DNA of 64,000 nt from Burkholderiales bacterium (GTDB taxonomy: Bacteria; Pseudomonadota; Gammaproteobacteria; Burkholderiales; Burkholderiaceae_C), in contig JACPOK010000039.1 in the NCBI GenBank assembly GCA_016191525.1, forward strand, positions 1 through 64,000, given 5' to 3'. Below, one piece after another: positions 48,074 through 56,970 of the stretch. The translations under genes were made by a program, and so were the position numbers. The notes beneath the pieces are model-generated. The model saw nothing but the letters and a program-made list of their open reading frames with translations. It was not told the DNA's origin and did no database searches. The first letter of the stretch is position 1. Each line of letters opens with the position of its first letter.

Positions 48074-49081
48074 ATGAGTCAATCGCTTCAGCCGGGCATG
48101 TGCCGGCGCTTCATCGTGCTGTGCGGGCTTGCGCTGGCGGCCCTGGCCGGCCCGGCCGGAGCCCAAGGCCAAGCCCAGGCCTACCCGGCCAAGCCGGTCC
48201 GGATCATCGTGGGCTTTCCTCCAGGGACCGGGCCTGACATCGTCGCGCGGCTGCTTGCGCAAAAGCTGTCACAGGCATGGAACAACCAGGCTGTGGTGGT
48301 AGACAACAAGCCCGGCGCGGGTGGCGTGATTGCAGCCGCCGAGGCGGCCCACGCCTCGCCGGACGGCTACACGCTGATGCTGGGCGAGACGGGCCAGCTG
48401 TCCATCGCCCCCAACAGCTACAGCCGCCTGTCCTATGACGCAAAGAAGGATTTCATTCCCGTCAGCCAGGTGGTCACCAGCGATTTCACGCTGCTGCTGA
48501 ATCCGCTGAAAGTGCCGGCACGGGACGTCAAGCAGTTCGTGGCGTGGGCGCGCCAGCAAAACGGCTTGTTCATGGGTTCGTTCGGTGCGGGCACGCCGGG
48601 GCACTTCGGCACCTATGTTTTCGGCGAAGCCATCGGCATCAAGGCGGAGGCCGTCCATTACAAGAACACGGGCGATGCGCTGGCCGGCATCATGAGCGGG
48701 GACGTCGCCGCGGCGTTCGCAAGCGTTGGCCTTTCGATGCCGCAGGTCAAGGGCGGCAAGATGATCGCGATTGGCTCAACCGGGCCCCGGCGCAGCCCCA
48801 GCATCCCGGACCTGCCGACCTTCGCCGAGCAGGGCTACCCCCAAGTACGCTTCAGCTCCTGGTACGGCATCGTCGCGCCCGCCGGGACACCCGCCGATAT
48901 CGTGGCCAAGCTGGAAGCCGATGTCCGCCGGGCCGCGCTGTCCGAAGACGGCAAGGCGAAGATGGAGGCCGCGGGCTTCGGCGTCACTGCCACGAGCGCC
49001 GCCGAGTTCGCCAGGATCCTGGCGGCGGACACCATCAGCTGGGGCAAGGCGGTGGCGGCCACGGGCTTCAAGGCGGATTGA
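48074..49081 (+). CDS. Bug/TctC-type periplasmic substrate-binding protein (4 of 5)
   Basis: Encodes 335 residues with a signal peptide ending AGPAGA. The motifs are IIVGFPPGTGPDIVARLLAQ and VVDNKPGAGGVIAAAEAA. It is only distantly similar to receptors 2 and 3. TGGAG precedes the ATG. The 59-base gap to receptor 3 is the widest within this operon and has no clear terminator. Confidence 0.9.
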   Translation: MSQSLQPGMCRRFIVLCGLALAALAGPAGAQGQAQAYPAKPVRIIVGFPPGTGPDIVARLLAQKLSQAWNNQAVVVDNKPGAGGVIAAAEAAHASPDGYTLMLGETGQLSIAPNSYSRLSYDAKKDFIPVSQVVTSDFTLLLNPLKVPARDVKQFVAWARQQNGLFMGSFGAGTPGHFGTYVFGEAIGIKAEAVHYKNTGDALAGIMSGDVAAAFASVGLSMPQVKGGKMIAIGSTGPRRSPSIPDLPTFAEQGYPQVRFSSWYGIVAPAGTPADIVAKLEADVRRAALSEDGKAKMEAAGFGVTATSAAEFARILAADTISWGKAVAATGFKAD

Positions 49082-49098
49082 GGGCGACGCCAAAGCCC

Positions 49099-49752
49099 AT
49101 GCCGGAGAGCTTCCACTTCTACGAGCCTGCCGCGGGTCACGGCCTGCGCCACAACCCGCTGAATGCCATCATCGCGCCCCGCCCGATCGGCTGGATATCG
49201 ACACGGGACACGCAGGGCCGGTTCAACCTGGCACCCTATAGTTTTTTCAACGCGTTTCACTACACGCCTCCCATCATCGGCTTTGCAGGGACGTCGTGGA
49301 AGCACACCATCCAGAACGCCGCGGAAACCGGCGAGTTTGTGTGGAATTTGGTGACGCAGGAACTGGCCTCCCGAATGAGCATGACCTCGACGGAGGCCGA
49401 GCGCGGAATCGATGAATTCGAGCTGGCGGGCCTCACGCCCGTGGCAGGAAGAAAAGTGGGTGCGCCCCGCGTGGCGGAAAGCCGGGTTTGCATGGAGTGC
49501 AAGGTCGCAAGTGTCACGCAGCTGAACGACGCTTGCGGCAACAGGCTTGGCGGGTGGATGGTGTTCGGCGAAGTTGTTGCCGTCCACATTGACCAGGCCC
49601 TGCTCAAGGATGGCATCTACCAGACGGCGCTGGCCCGTCCGCTGCTGCGATGCGGCGGGCTGGACGACTATGCGGTGCTGACGGAAGAATGCATGGTCAA
49701 GGTGGCGCGGCCGGCCGGGCCGCACGATCCAGACACGCACGGACGCCGATAG
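49099..49752 (+). CDS. Flavin reductase-like domain protein
   Basis: Encodes 217 residues. ATG 49099 was chosen as the first start matching the family: HNPLNAIIAPRPIGWISTRD is the flavin-binding start, followed by NLAPYSFFNAFHYTPPIIGF. The family includes FMN reductases of two-component monooxygenases and flavoproteins of unknown role. No oxygenase partner gene lies in this window. It ends the operon that starts at 42159 and converges on the LysR gene. Confidence 0.88.
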   Translation: MPESFHFYEPAAGHGLRHNPLNAIIAPRPIGWISTRDTQGRFNLAPYSFFNAFHYTPPIIGFAGTSWKHTIQNAAETGEFVWNLVTQELASRMSMTSTEAERGIDEFELAGLTPVAGRKVGAPRVAESRVCMECKVASVTQLNDACGNRLGGWMVFGEVVAVHIDQALLKDGIYQTALARPLLRCGGLDDYAVLTEECMVKVARPAGPHDPDTHGRR

Positions 49753-49779
49753 GAGAACATCGTCAGCCGGCACCCGGCT

Positions 49780-50655
49780 TCACGGGCGCCAGCGCTTGGA
49801 CGCCAGCGCGGCGAAGGCATCGACCAGCGGCGCACGTACCGAGCTGCGCAGCGACAGCAGGCCCACCCTGCGGATGGGACAGGGCTCGGGCAGGGGCCAG
49901 CGGCGCAGCGTGGTGTCGCCGCGGCCCAGCACCGCCCAGTCGGGCAGGACCGAGATGCCCAGGCCTTCCGACACCAGCTTGGCGATGGCTTCAATGCCGT
50001 CCAGCTCGAAGCGCACGATGGGCCGCACGCCCAGTTCGCGCAGGTAGCTGTCGGCCAGCTTGCCGCCGACCACCTTGCGGTCGTACAGGATGAAAGGTTC
50101 GGTGGCGATGGCCTCCAGCGCGTCCTTCACCCGCATGCGGGCCGGCGTGACCAGCACCAGCTTCTCGCGCCGCAGCTCCTTCCATGCGCACACCTTGGGC
50201 AGCTCGAACAACGGATGGACCAGCAGGGCCGCGTCCAGCTCGCCGGCCAGAACGCGTGCATGCAGCAGCACCGTAGCCGCGGGCTCCATGTAGATCTCGA
50301 TCTGCGGGTAGCGCGCCACCCATTCGCGCAACACCGGCGGCAGCATGCCCGTCATGCCGGTGGGCGTGGTTCCCAGTCGCAGCGGGCCGGCCGGCAGCCC
50401 GGTGGCCGAGGCGGCCGACTTCAGGTCGCGCACCTCGCGCAGCACGCTTTGCGCGTGGGCCAGCACGCGCCGCCCCTGCACCGTGGGCTTGACGGTTCGC
50501 CCTGCCCGCACGATCAACGGGCTGCCCACGCTGGCCTCCAGCGACCTGAGCCGCTGCGCCACCGAGGCGGCCGTGAGATCGAGCTGCCTCGCCGCCGCGG
50601 CGATCGAGCCCAGTTCGACCACGCAGACAAAACTTTCCAGGAAACGCGTGTCCAT
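49780..50655 (-). CDS. LysR-family transcriptional regulator
   Basis: Encodes 291 residues from the ATG at 50655. The helix-turn-helix is in FVCVVELGSIAAAARQLDLTAASVAQRLRSLEA (in parts). The effector domain follows with RLGTTPTGMTGMLPPVL and LVSEGLGISVLPDWAVL. It is divergent from an enolase-superfamily gene 103 bases away, the usual LysR layout, so it probably controls the operon 50759-54256. A longer start at 50835 would overlap that gene. Confidence 0.92.
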   Translation of the reverse strand: MDTRFLESFVCVVELGSIAAAARQLDLTAASVAQRLRSLEASVGSPLIVRAGRTVKPTVQGRRVLAHAQSVLREVRDLKSAASATGLPAGPLRLGTTPTGMTGMLPPVLREWVARYPQIEIYMEPAATVLLHARVLAGELDAALLVHPLFELPKVCAWKELRREKLVLVTPARMRVKDALEAIATEPFILYDRKVVGGKLADSYLRELGVRPIVRFELDGIEAIAKLVSEGLGISVLPDWAVLGRGDTTLRRWPLPEPCPIRRVGLLSLRSSVRAPLVDAFAALASKRWRP

Positions 50656-50758
50656 GGAATCAGGAAGAAATAAAAAGCATCTTCTAATGGTAGCAAAAGG
50701 CAATTGTTCTTTTGTCTCAAGCCCCCAAGAATCCGCTCCATCAACACCTGGAGCGAAC
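50656..50758. promoter_or_regulatory. Divergent promoter region between LysR gene and enolase-superfamily gene
   Basis: This is AT-rich compared with its flanks. On the plus strand TTGTTC (50704-50709) and AAGAAT (50727-50732) are 17 bases apart, a weak promoter. GGAG at 50750-50753 serves the GTG at 50759. I could not choose a T-N11-A operator among several weak ones. Confidence 0.35.
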
Positions 50759-51895
50759 GTGCCAAGAATCCAATCCATCGAAGTCTGCGCAGCCGCCGTG
50801 CCGCTGGACCAAATCACTTCCTTTTCCAGCCGCACGGTGACGCACCGCCATTACGGGCTGGTCAAGGTTCGCTCGTCCGAGGGCGTGGAGGGCATCGGCT
50901 TTTGCTATGTCGGCAGCGCCGGCGGCGAGCTGTTCACCGTGGCCGTGCAGCAGCTGCTGGCGCCGGTGCTTCTCGGGCAGGACTCACACGCCGTCGAAAG
51001 ACTGTGGACCGCCATGTACCAGGAGGCGCTGCTGCAGGGCCGCGCCGGCACCGTGATGCGCGCCATCAGCGCGCTCGACACGGCGCTGTGGGATCTGAAC
51101 GCTCGCAGCTCGCTGCTGCCGCTGCACCGCTACCTGGGCGCGGTGGAACTGGAAAGCGTGCCGGCTTACGCCAGCGGCGGCTACTACCTGGAAGGCAAGA
51201 CGCCGGCCATGCTGGGCGAAGAGATGGCCAGCTACGTGGCCATGGGCTTCAAGGCCGTCAAGATGAAGACGGGGCGGCTGTCCCCGCTGGAGGAGGAGCA
51301 GCGGCTGAAGGCGGCCCGCGGCGCCGTGGGGCCGGAAGTCGAGCTGATGATGGATTGCAACAACGGCTGGCAGGACGTGACCCAGGCGATGCGCTACATC
51401 CGCCGCTTCGAGCAGTACGACCCCTATTTCATCGAGGAACCGTTCTCGCCCGACGACACCGAAAGCCATGCGAAGCTGGCGCGGCTGACGCGCATTCCGG
51501 TCGCCACCGCCGAGATCGGCTATGGGCGCTGGTACCACAAGGAGCTGCTGGACAAGGGTGCCGCCGCGATCCTGCAGACCGATGCGCTGGTCTGCGGCGG
51601 CATCACCGAATGGCGCAGGATCGCCGCCACCGCCGCGAGCTTCGGCGTGGTGATGTGCCCGCACTGGTTCCACGACGTGCATGCGCCGCTGGTGGCCGCC
51701 ACGCCGAACGCGCGCTATGTGGAGTTCTTCCACGACGACCAGGTGCTGAATTTCCGCCGCCTGATCGACCGCCAGCTGGAGCAGCGCAATGGCCGCGTGG
51801 TGCTGCACCGCGAACCGGGCCTGGGGTTCGGCTTCGACGAGAAGGCCGTTGGAAAGTACGGCAAGTGGGCGCGTATCGATGGAGCGGGGCGGTGA
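50759..51895 (+). CDS. Mandelate racemase-type enolase-superfamily enzyme
   Basis: Encodes 378 residues from a GTG with GGAG 5 bases upstream. The catalytic set of the mandelate racemase subgroup is visible: Lys168 and Lys170 (KAVKMKTG), metal ligands Asp199 (LMMDCNNGW), Glu226 (YFIEEPF) and Glu252 (TAEIGYGRW), and the Asp275/His302 dyad (ILQTDA, CPHWFHDVHAP). It should dehydrate or racemise an acid sugar or alpha-hydroxy acid. It overlaps the DapA-like gene by GTGA. Confidence 0.92.
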   Translation: MPRIQSIEVCAAAVPLDQITSFSSRTVTHRHYGLVKVRSSEGVEGIGFCYVGSAGGELFTVAVQQLLAPVLLGQDSHAVERLWTAMYQEALLQGRAGTVMRAISALDTALWDLNARSSLLPLHRYLGAVELESVPAYASGGYYLEGKTPAMLGEEMASYVAMGFKAVKMKTGRLSPLEEEQRLKAARGAVGPEVELMMDCNNGWQDVTQAMRYIRRFEQYDPYFIEEPFSPDDTESHAKLARLTRIPVATAEIGYGRWYHKELLDKGAAAILQTDALVCGGITEWRRIAATAASFGVVMCPHWFHDVHAPLVAATPNARYVEFFHDDQVLNFRRLIDRQLEQRNGRVVLHREPGLGFGFDEKAVGKYGKWARIDGAGR

Positions 51896-52854
51896 GTGCC
51901 AAAGCCGTTGCGCCGTTGCGCGGCGTGCTGTCGCCGGTGCTGACGCCGTTCAACGCGGGCGGCACGCCCTCGGCGGCCCGCATGGCCCGGCACTGCCGTT
52001 GGCTGCTGGACCAGGACGTAGGCCTGGCGGTGTTCGGCACCAATTCGGAGGCGACCTCGCTTTCGGTCGCGGAAAAGCGCGGGCTGCTCGATGAGCTGCG
52101 CGCCGCCGGCCTGCCGATGGACCGGATGATGCCCGGTACTGGTGCCTGCGCCGCGCCCGACACCATTGAGCTCACCCGCCACGCGGTGCAGGCGGGCTGC
52201 GCCGGCGTGCTGATGCTGCCGCCGTTCTTCTACAAAGGCGTGAGCGATGAGGGCCTGTACCGCAGCTTCGCGCAGGTGATCGACGCCGTCGCCGACGAGC
52301 GGCTGCGCGTTTACCTGTACCACATCCCGCCCGTGGCCCAAGTGGGCATCAGCTTCGCGCTGATCGACCGGCTGATGAAGAACTACCCGGGCACGATCGC
52401 CGGCATCAAGGACAGCTCGGGCGAGTGGGAAAACACCTCGCGCCTGCTGCAGGAATTCCAGCCGCGCGGGCTGGATGTTTTTGCCGGCAACGAAACCGCG
52501 TTGTTGCGCACGCTGCAGGCCGGCGGTGCCGGCTGCATCACCGCCACCGGCAACGTGAACGCGGCCGCCATCGTGCGCCTGTGCCGCACCTGGAACCACG
52601 CCGACGCGCAGGAGCAGCAGCACAAGCTGAACCAGACGCGCGCCGTGTTCCAGCAGCTGCCCATCATCCCGGCGATGAAGGCGGCCGTCGCCTGGAAGTC
52701 AGGCGACGCGGGCTGGCGCGCGGTGCGCCCGCCGCTGGTGGAACTGGACGAGGCCCAGTGCGCGCTGCGGCGCGGCGGGCTGGACGGCGTGGGGTTCTCA
52801 ATGCCCGGTGCGGCCTCGCTGGCCGCACCGGATCGACAATACAAGGAGCAATGA
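51892..52854 (+). CDS. DapA-family aldolase/lyase
   Basis: Encodes 320 residues from a GTG overlapping the previous stop. It is a class I aldolase of the dihydrodipicolinate synthase/N-acetylneuraminate lyase family. The Schiff-base lysine is Lys173 in AGIKDSSGEW and the tyrosine is Tyr143 in YLYHIPP. The GTNSEATS loop replaces the usual GTTGE-type loop. Coupled to an enolase-superfamily dehydratase, it would cleave or dehydrate a 2-keto-3-deoxy acid. It is not likely to be the lysine-pathway DapA. Confidence 0.9.
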   Translation: MSAKAVAPLRGVLSPVLTPFNAGGTPSAARMARHCRWLLDQDVGLAVFGTNSEATSLSVAEKRGLLDELRAAGLPMDRMMPGTGACAAPDTIELTRHAVQAGCAGVLMLPPFFYKGVSDEGLYRSFAQVIDAVADERLRVYLYHIPPVAQVGISFALIDRLMKNYPGTIAGIKDSSGEWENTSRLLQEFQPRGLDVFAGNETALLRTLQAGGAGCITATGNVNAAAIVRLCRTWNHADAQEQQHKLNQTRAVFQQLPIIPAMKAAVAWKSGDAGWRAVRPPLVELDEAQCALRRGGLDGVGFSMPGAASLAAPDRQYKEQ

Positions 52855-53822
52855 TGCAACGCAGACAATTCCTGGCGGCCACCGCCGCGCTTTCCACGGC
52901 AGGCGCCTGGGCCCAGTCCTCCCTGCCCGCCGGGCCGGTGCGCATCGTGGTCGGTTTCCCGCCGGGTGGCGGCACCGACGTGCTGGCGCGCATCCTGGCA
53001 CAGAAGCTGGGCGTGATGTGGAACATCCCGGTGATCGTGGAGAACAAGGCGGGCGCGGCCGGCGTCATCGCCGCCGACTATGTGAGCAAGCAGCCCAGCG
53101 ACGGCAACACGCTGCTGATGGCCCACATCAACAGCAACGGCATCGCGCCCGGCCTGTACCCCAAACTGGGCTACTCGGCCGACCGCGATTTCGCGCCCAT
53201 CACTATGGTAGGCCTGACCCCGATGATGCTGGTGTGCGCGCCCTCGCAGCCGGTGAAGACGCTGGCGGGCATCGTCGACCTGTGCCGCAAGAAGCCGGGC
53301 AGCGTGGTGTTCGGCTCGGCCGGCGCCGGCTCGGCGCAGCACCTGGCGCTGGAGGAGCTCAGGGCGCGCGCGAAGATCGATGTGCTGCACGTGCCGTACA
53401 AGGGCTCGGCTCCGCTGATGAACGACCTGCTGGGCGGCCAGGTGCAGTACTGCTTCGAGGGCATGACCACCGCCACGCCGTTCATCAAGTCGGGCCGGCT
53501 TGCGGCCATCGCCCAGACCCGGGCCAAGCGCTCGAAGAGCCATCCTTCGGTGCCCACGGTGGCCGAGCAGGGCTACCCCGGTTTTGACACCAGCATCTGG
53601 TTCGCGCTGGCCGGCCCGGGCAAGCTTCCCGGCACGATCGCGCGGCGCATGAACGCCGACGTCAACAAGGTGCTGCTGATGCCCGACGTGGCCGAGAAGC
53701 TGGACCAGTACGGCGCCGAGGACGGCGGTGGCACGCCCGAGCGGCTGGACGGCTTCATGCGGACGGAACGCGCCAAATGGGCGAAAATCATCCGTGACGC
53801 CAAGATTACGGCCGACAGCTAG
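52851..53822 (+). CDS. Bug/TctC-type periplasmic substrate-binding protein (5 of 5)
   Basis: Encodes 323 residues; the signal [21 protein letters not shown] carries paired arginines. [19 protein letters not shown] and [19 protein letters not shown] are Bug motifs. The start ATGATG overlaps the DapA-like stop, with AAGGAG before it. It probably supplies the substrate of the LysR-linked pathway, using a permease encoded elsewhere. Confidence 0.9.
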   Translation: MMQRRQFLAATAALSTAGAWAQSSLPAGPVRIVVGFPPGGGTDVLARILAQKLGVMWNIPVIVENKAGAAGVIAADYVSKQPSDGNTLLMAHINSNGIAPGLYPKLGYSADRDFAPITMVGLTPMMLVCAPSQPVKTLAGIVDLCRKKPGSVVFGSAGAGSAQHLALEELRARAKIDVLHVPYKGSAPLMNDLLGGQVQYCFEGMTTATPFIKSGRLAAIAQTRAKRSKSHPSVPTVAEQGYPGFDTSIWFALAGPGKLPGTIARRMNADVNKVLLMPDVAEKLDQYGAEDGGGTPERLDGFMRTERAKWAKIIRDAKITADS

Positions 53823-53833
53823 GATTTTTTGCC

Positions 53834-54256
53834 ATGTCAGCGATGCCTCCTTTCCACCTTGCCTTCCCGGTGCACGACCTCGCCGCGGCGCGCGGCTTCT
53901 ACGGCGAACTGCTGGGCTGCCCCGAAGGCCGCAGTTCACCCGAGTGGGTTGACTTCAATTTCTACGGCCACCAGATCGTGGCCCACCTCGCGCCGGCCGA
54001 ATGCACGCCGCCCGGCACCAGCGCGGTCGACGGCCACGCCGTGCCGGTGCGGCACTTCGGCGCCGTGCTGCCGATTGCGGAATGGGAGAAGCTGGCCGCC
54101 AGGCTGGAGGCGGCGGGCACGAAGTTCGTGATCGAGCCTTACGTGCGCTTCAAGGGCGAGCCCGGCGAGCAGGCCACCATGTTCTTCCTGGACCCTTCGG
54201 GCAACGCCGTTGAACTGAAGGCCTTCGCCGACCTGGGCCAGCTGTTCGCCAAATAG
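53834..54256 (+). CDS. VOC-family (glyoxalase/dioxygenase fold) protein
   Basis: Encodes 140 residues. Two beta-alpha-beta-beta-beta modules: [23 protein letters not shown] and the C-terminal [18 protein letters not shown]. Possible metal ligands are His8 in the first strand, a central histidine (VRHFGAVL) and the glutamate in NAVELKAF. The reaction is unknown. It follows the Bug gene by 11 bases and converges on mrdA with a 10-base gap. Confidence 0.88.
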   Translation: MSAMPPFHLAFPVHDLAAARGFYGELLGCPEGRSSPEWVDFNFYGHQIVAHLAPAECTPPGTSAVDGHAVPVRHFGAVLPIAEWEKLAARLEAAGTKFVIEPYVRFKGEPGEQATMFFLDPSGNAVELKAFADLGQLFAK

Positions 54257-54266
54257 GCGCCGCGGC

Positions 54267-56438
54267 TCATTCCTGGGCTGGCGGGTTTTCTTTTTCCGTG
54301 ATGGGCGCCGGTGCCGGCGCTGCAGCCGCCGGGGCGGGTGCCGGGCGCGCCGGCGGGGGCGCGGGTGCTTTCGGTGCCGCCGCGGTTTTCACTGCGCTGG
54401 CGGGCCGTGCGGCTGCCGAGGCGGCAGGGCGAGCGACCGAAGCCGCCGCCAGCGGCGCCGAGGCGGCGGGCGCCGCGCCGGGCGCGGCGGTGCCGCCAGG
54501 CGGCCAGGCGATGTCGGCTGCGTTGCGCGGCTTGCCCACGGGCGTGGCGGCCTGGCCTTTCTTGACCAGGGCCATGTCTTCTTCGCTGGGATACAGGCCC
54601 AGCAGCCAGTAGTCGAAGGCCCGGCGCGCGATGGGCGCGGCGTTCTGCGCGCCGAAGCCCGCGTTTTCAACGATCATCGCAATGGCGATCCTGGGGTCGT
54701 CGGCCGGTGCGTACGCCATGTACAGCGCATGGTCGCGGTGCCGCTCGTCAACCTGCGACGCGTTGTACTTCTCGCCCTGCTTGATCTGGATCACCTGCGC
54801 GGTGCCCGTCTTGCCGCCGCTGGTGTAGCCCGCGCCGGCGAAGGCGCGCGCCGAGGTGCCCTCGATGTTCACGCCCACCAGCGCGTTGCGGATCACCGCG
54901 ATGTTCTCCGGCCGGGCGATCGCCTCGCCCACCGTCTCACGCACCGCCGCCGTGGGCGCCCGCGTGACGATATCGATCACCTGGCGCACCAGGTGCGGCT
55001 TCATCTTCACGCCACCGTTAGCCACTGTGCCGGTGGCCAACGCCAGCTGCAGCATGGTGAAGTTGTTGTAGCCCTGGCCGATGCCCAGCGAGATGGTCTC
55101 GCCCGGGTACCATTTCTGCTGCTCGGGGCGCTTGTAGGCGTTGCGCTTCCATTGGGTGGAAGGCAGCAGCCCGCGCGACTCGCCCTGGATGTCGATGCCG
55201 GTGATCTCACCGAAGCCGAACTTCTGCATCTGCTCGTGGATGGTGTCCACGCCCAGGTCGTTGGCCAGGATGTAGTAGTAGGTGTCGCACGACTGCACGA
55301 TGGACTTGTACATGTCCACCGAGCCGTGGCCGCCTTCCTTGTCGTCGCGGAAGCGGTGGCCGCCGAAATTGAAGAAGCCGGGGTCCGAAATGGCCTGCTG
55401 CGGCGTGCGCTTGCCGGTCTCCAGCGCGGCCAGCGCCATGAAAGGCTTGTAGGTGGAGCCCGGCGGGTACGTGCCGCGCAGCGCGCGGTTCAGCAGCGGC
55501 TTGTCGGGGGACTCGTTCAGCGCCTGCCAGTTTTCGATGTCGATGCCTTCGACAAACAGGTTGGGGTCGAAGGTCGGCTTGCTGACGAAGGCCAGCACCT
55601 CGCCGGTCTTGGGGTCCAGCGCCACCAGCGCGCCGCGGCGGTCGCCATACAGGTCCTCGACCAGTTTCTGCAGCTTGATGTCGATGGCCATCATCACCGT
55701 GTTGCCGGGCGTGGCCGAGTTGCTGGCCAGCTTGCGCACCGCGCGGCCGCCGGCGGAAGTTTCCACCTGGTCGACCCCGGTCACGCCGTGCAGCTGCTGC
55801 TCGTAGCTCTGCTCCACCCCCAGCTTGCCGATGTATTCGGTGCCGCGGTAGTTGGCCTCGTCGTCGGTGCCGTCGATGCGTTCCTTCTCGCTCTGGTTGA
55901 TGCGGCCGATATAGCCGATAACGTGGCTGGCGAGTTCGCCGAACGGATAGTTGCGGAACAGCCGCGCCTTGATGTCCACGCCCGGAAAACGGAAGCGCTG
56001 GGCGGCGAAGCGCGCGACTTCCTCGTCGGTCAGGCGCGTGCGCACCGGCAGCGATTCGAAGCTCTTGGATTCCTCCAGCAGCTTCTTGAAGCGGCGCCGG
56101 TCGCGCGGCTGGATGTCGACCACCTGCGCCAGCTGGTCGATCACCTGCTCCAGCGCGCCGCCGATGCGCGAGGGCGTGATCTCCAGCGTGTAGGCCGAGT
56201 AGTTGGTGGCCAGCACGATGCCGTTGCGGTCCAGGATCAGGCCGCGGTTGGGAACGATGGGCACCACCGCCGTGCGGTTGTTCTCGGCCTGCTCGCTCAG
56301 GTCTTCATGGCGGAACACCTGCAGGTACACCAGCCGCGCGGCAAGCAGGACGAAGGCCACCAAAACCGCGATGCTCATCACCAGCACCCGCGCGCGAAAG
56401 CGCGACAGGTCGGCTTCGACATTACGCAGTTCGGTCAT
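54267..56438 (-). CDS. mrdA: Penicillin-binding protein 2 (elongation transpeptidase) with long Ala/Pro tail
   Basis: Encodes 723 residues from the ATG at 56438. One membrane helix (about 17-40), a dimerisation domain, then the transpeptidase domain with SxxK at Ser328-Lys331 (YPPGSTYKP), the SCD motif in IVQSCDTYYY and KTG in SGGKTGTAQ. After about residue 615 there is a tail of about 100 residues rich in Ala and Pro, probably disordered. It is the last gene of the mreBCD-mrdA cluster and catalyses peptidoglycan cross-linking for rod shape. Confidence 0.96.
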   Translation of the reverse strand: MTELRNVEADLSRFRARVLVMSIAVLVAFVLLAARLVYLQVFRHEDLSEQAENNRTAVVPIVPNRGLILDRNGIVLATNYSAYTLEITPSRIGGALEQVIDQLAQVVDIQPRDRRRFKKLLEESKSFESLPVRTRLTDEEVARFAAQRFRFPGVDIKARLFRNYPFGELASHVIGYIGRINQSEKERIDGTDDEANYRGTEYIGKLGVEQSYEQQLHGVTGVDQVETSAGGRAVRKLASNSATPGNTVMMAIDIKLQKLVEDLYGDRRGALVALDPKTGEVLAFVSKPTFDPNLFVEGIDIENWQALNESPDKPLLNRALRGTYPPGSTYKPFMALAALETGKRTPQQAISDPGFFNFGGHRFRDDKEGGHGSVDMYKSIVQSCDTYYYILANDLGVDTIHEQMQKFGFGEITGIDIQGESRGLLPSTQWKRNAYKRPEQQKWYPGETISLGIGQGYNNFTMLQLALATGTVANGGVKMKPHLVRQVIDIVTRAPTAAVRETVGEAIARPENIAVIRNALVGVNIEGTSARAFAGAGYTSGGKTGTAQVIQIKQGEKYNASQVDERHRDHALYMAYAPADDPRIAIAMIVENAGFGAQNAAPIARRAFDYWLLGLYPSEEDMALVKKGQAATPVGKPRNAADIAWPPGGTAAPGAAPAASAPLAAASVARPAASAAARPASAVKTAAAPKAPAPPPARPAPAPAAAAPAPAPITEKENPPAQE

Positions 56439-56451
56439 GACTGGAACTCGG

Positions 56452-56970
56452 TCATAGCGGACGATTCTCGTCAGGATCGGGGGCGCGGCGCTGCGGCGCC
56501 AGCAAGGCCACGCTGACAACAGGCCACAGCAGCGACTCCAGCGCCGGTGCCAGCAGGATGGGAAAGCCGGGGAATGCGCCGCCGCCCAGCATGCGGATCG
56601 CCATCTCGATGGCGTGCGCCGCGGCGAACAGCGGCAGCACCTGCAGCGCCTGCGACGGCACCGAGAACCACAGCAGGCGGCGGTGGATGGTGATCGCGAA
56701 GAAGCTGAGCGCCGTATAGGCCAGCGCATGCTGGCCCAGCAGAGCCGCCTGGTGCACGTCCATGCACAGGCCGAAGAAGAAGGCCACGCCGATGCCCACG
56801 CGCAGCGGCTGGTGCACGCTCCAGAACACCAGCACCAGCGCCAGGAAGTCCGGCATCCAGGGCGTGCGCCCCAGCGGAAGCATGTTGCCCACCAGGGCCA
56901 GCAGCAGGCTGCCCCAGATGAAAACGGGGTTCGCGGGCAGCAGCAGCTGCTGGCCTGGACGCATGATCAT
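56452..56970 (-). CDS. mreD: Rod shape-determining protein MreD
   Basis: Encodes 172 residues with about five membrane helices. MIMRPGQQLLLPANPVFIWGSLLLALVGN is the N-terminus (in parts) and the family motif is WMPDFLALVLVFWSVHQPLRVGIGVAF (in parts). ATG 56970 overlaps the mreC stop by ATGA. It is part of the elongasome membrane complex and is 13 bases before mrdA. Confidence 0.93.
   Translation of the reverse strand: MIMRPGQQLLLPANPVFIWGSLLLALVGNMLPLGRTPWMPDFLALVLVFWSVHQPLRVGIGVAFFFGLCMDVHQAALLGQHALAYTALSFFAITIHRRLLWFSVPSQALQVLPLFAAAHAIEMAIRMLGGGAFPGFPILLAPALESLLWPVVSVALLAPQRRAPDPDENRPL

Noticed and set aside
50704..51892. The long frame upstream of the DapA-like gene, suggesting a fusion protein
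   Set aside because: This upstream part lies opposite frame to the enolase-superfamily gene and has no domain; a GTG at 51892 in a GTGA overlap is the natural start.
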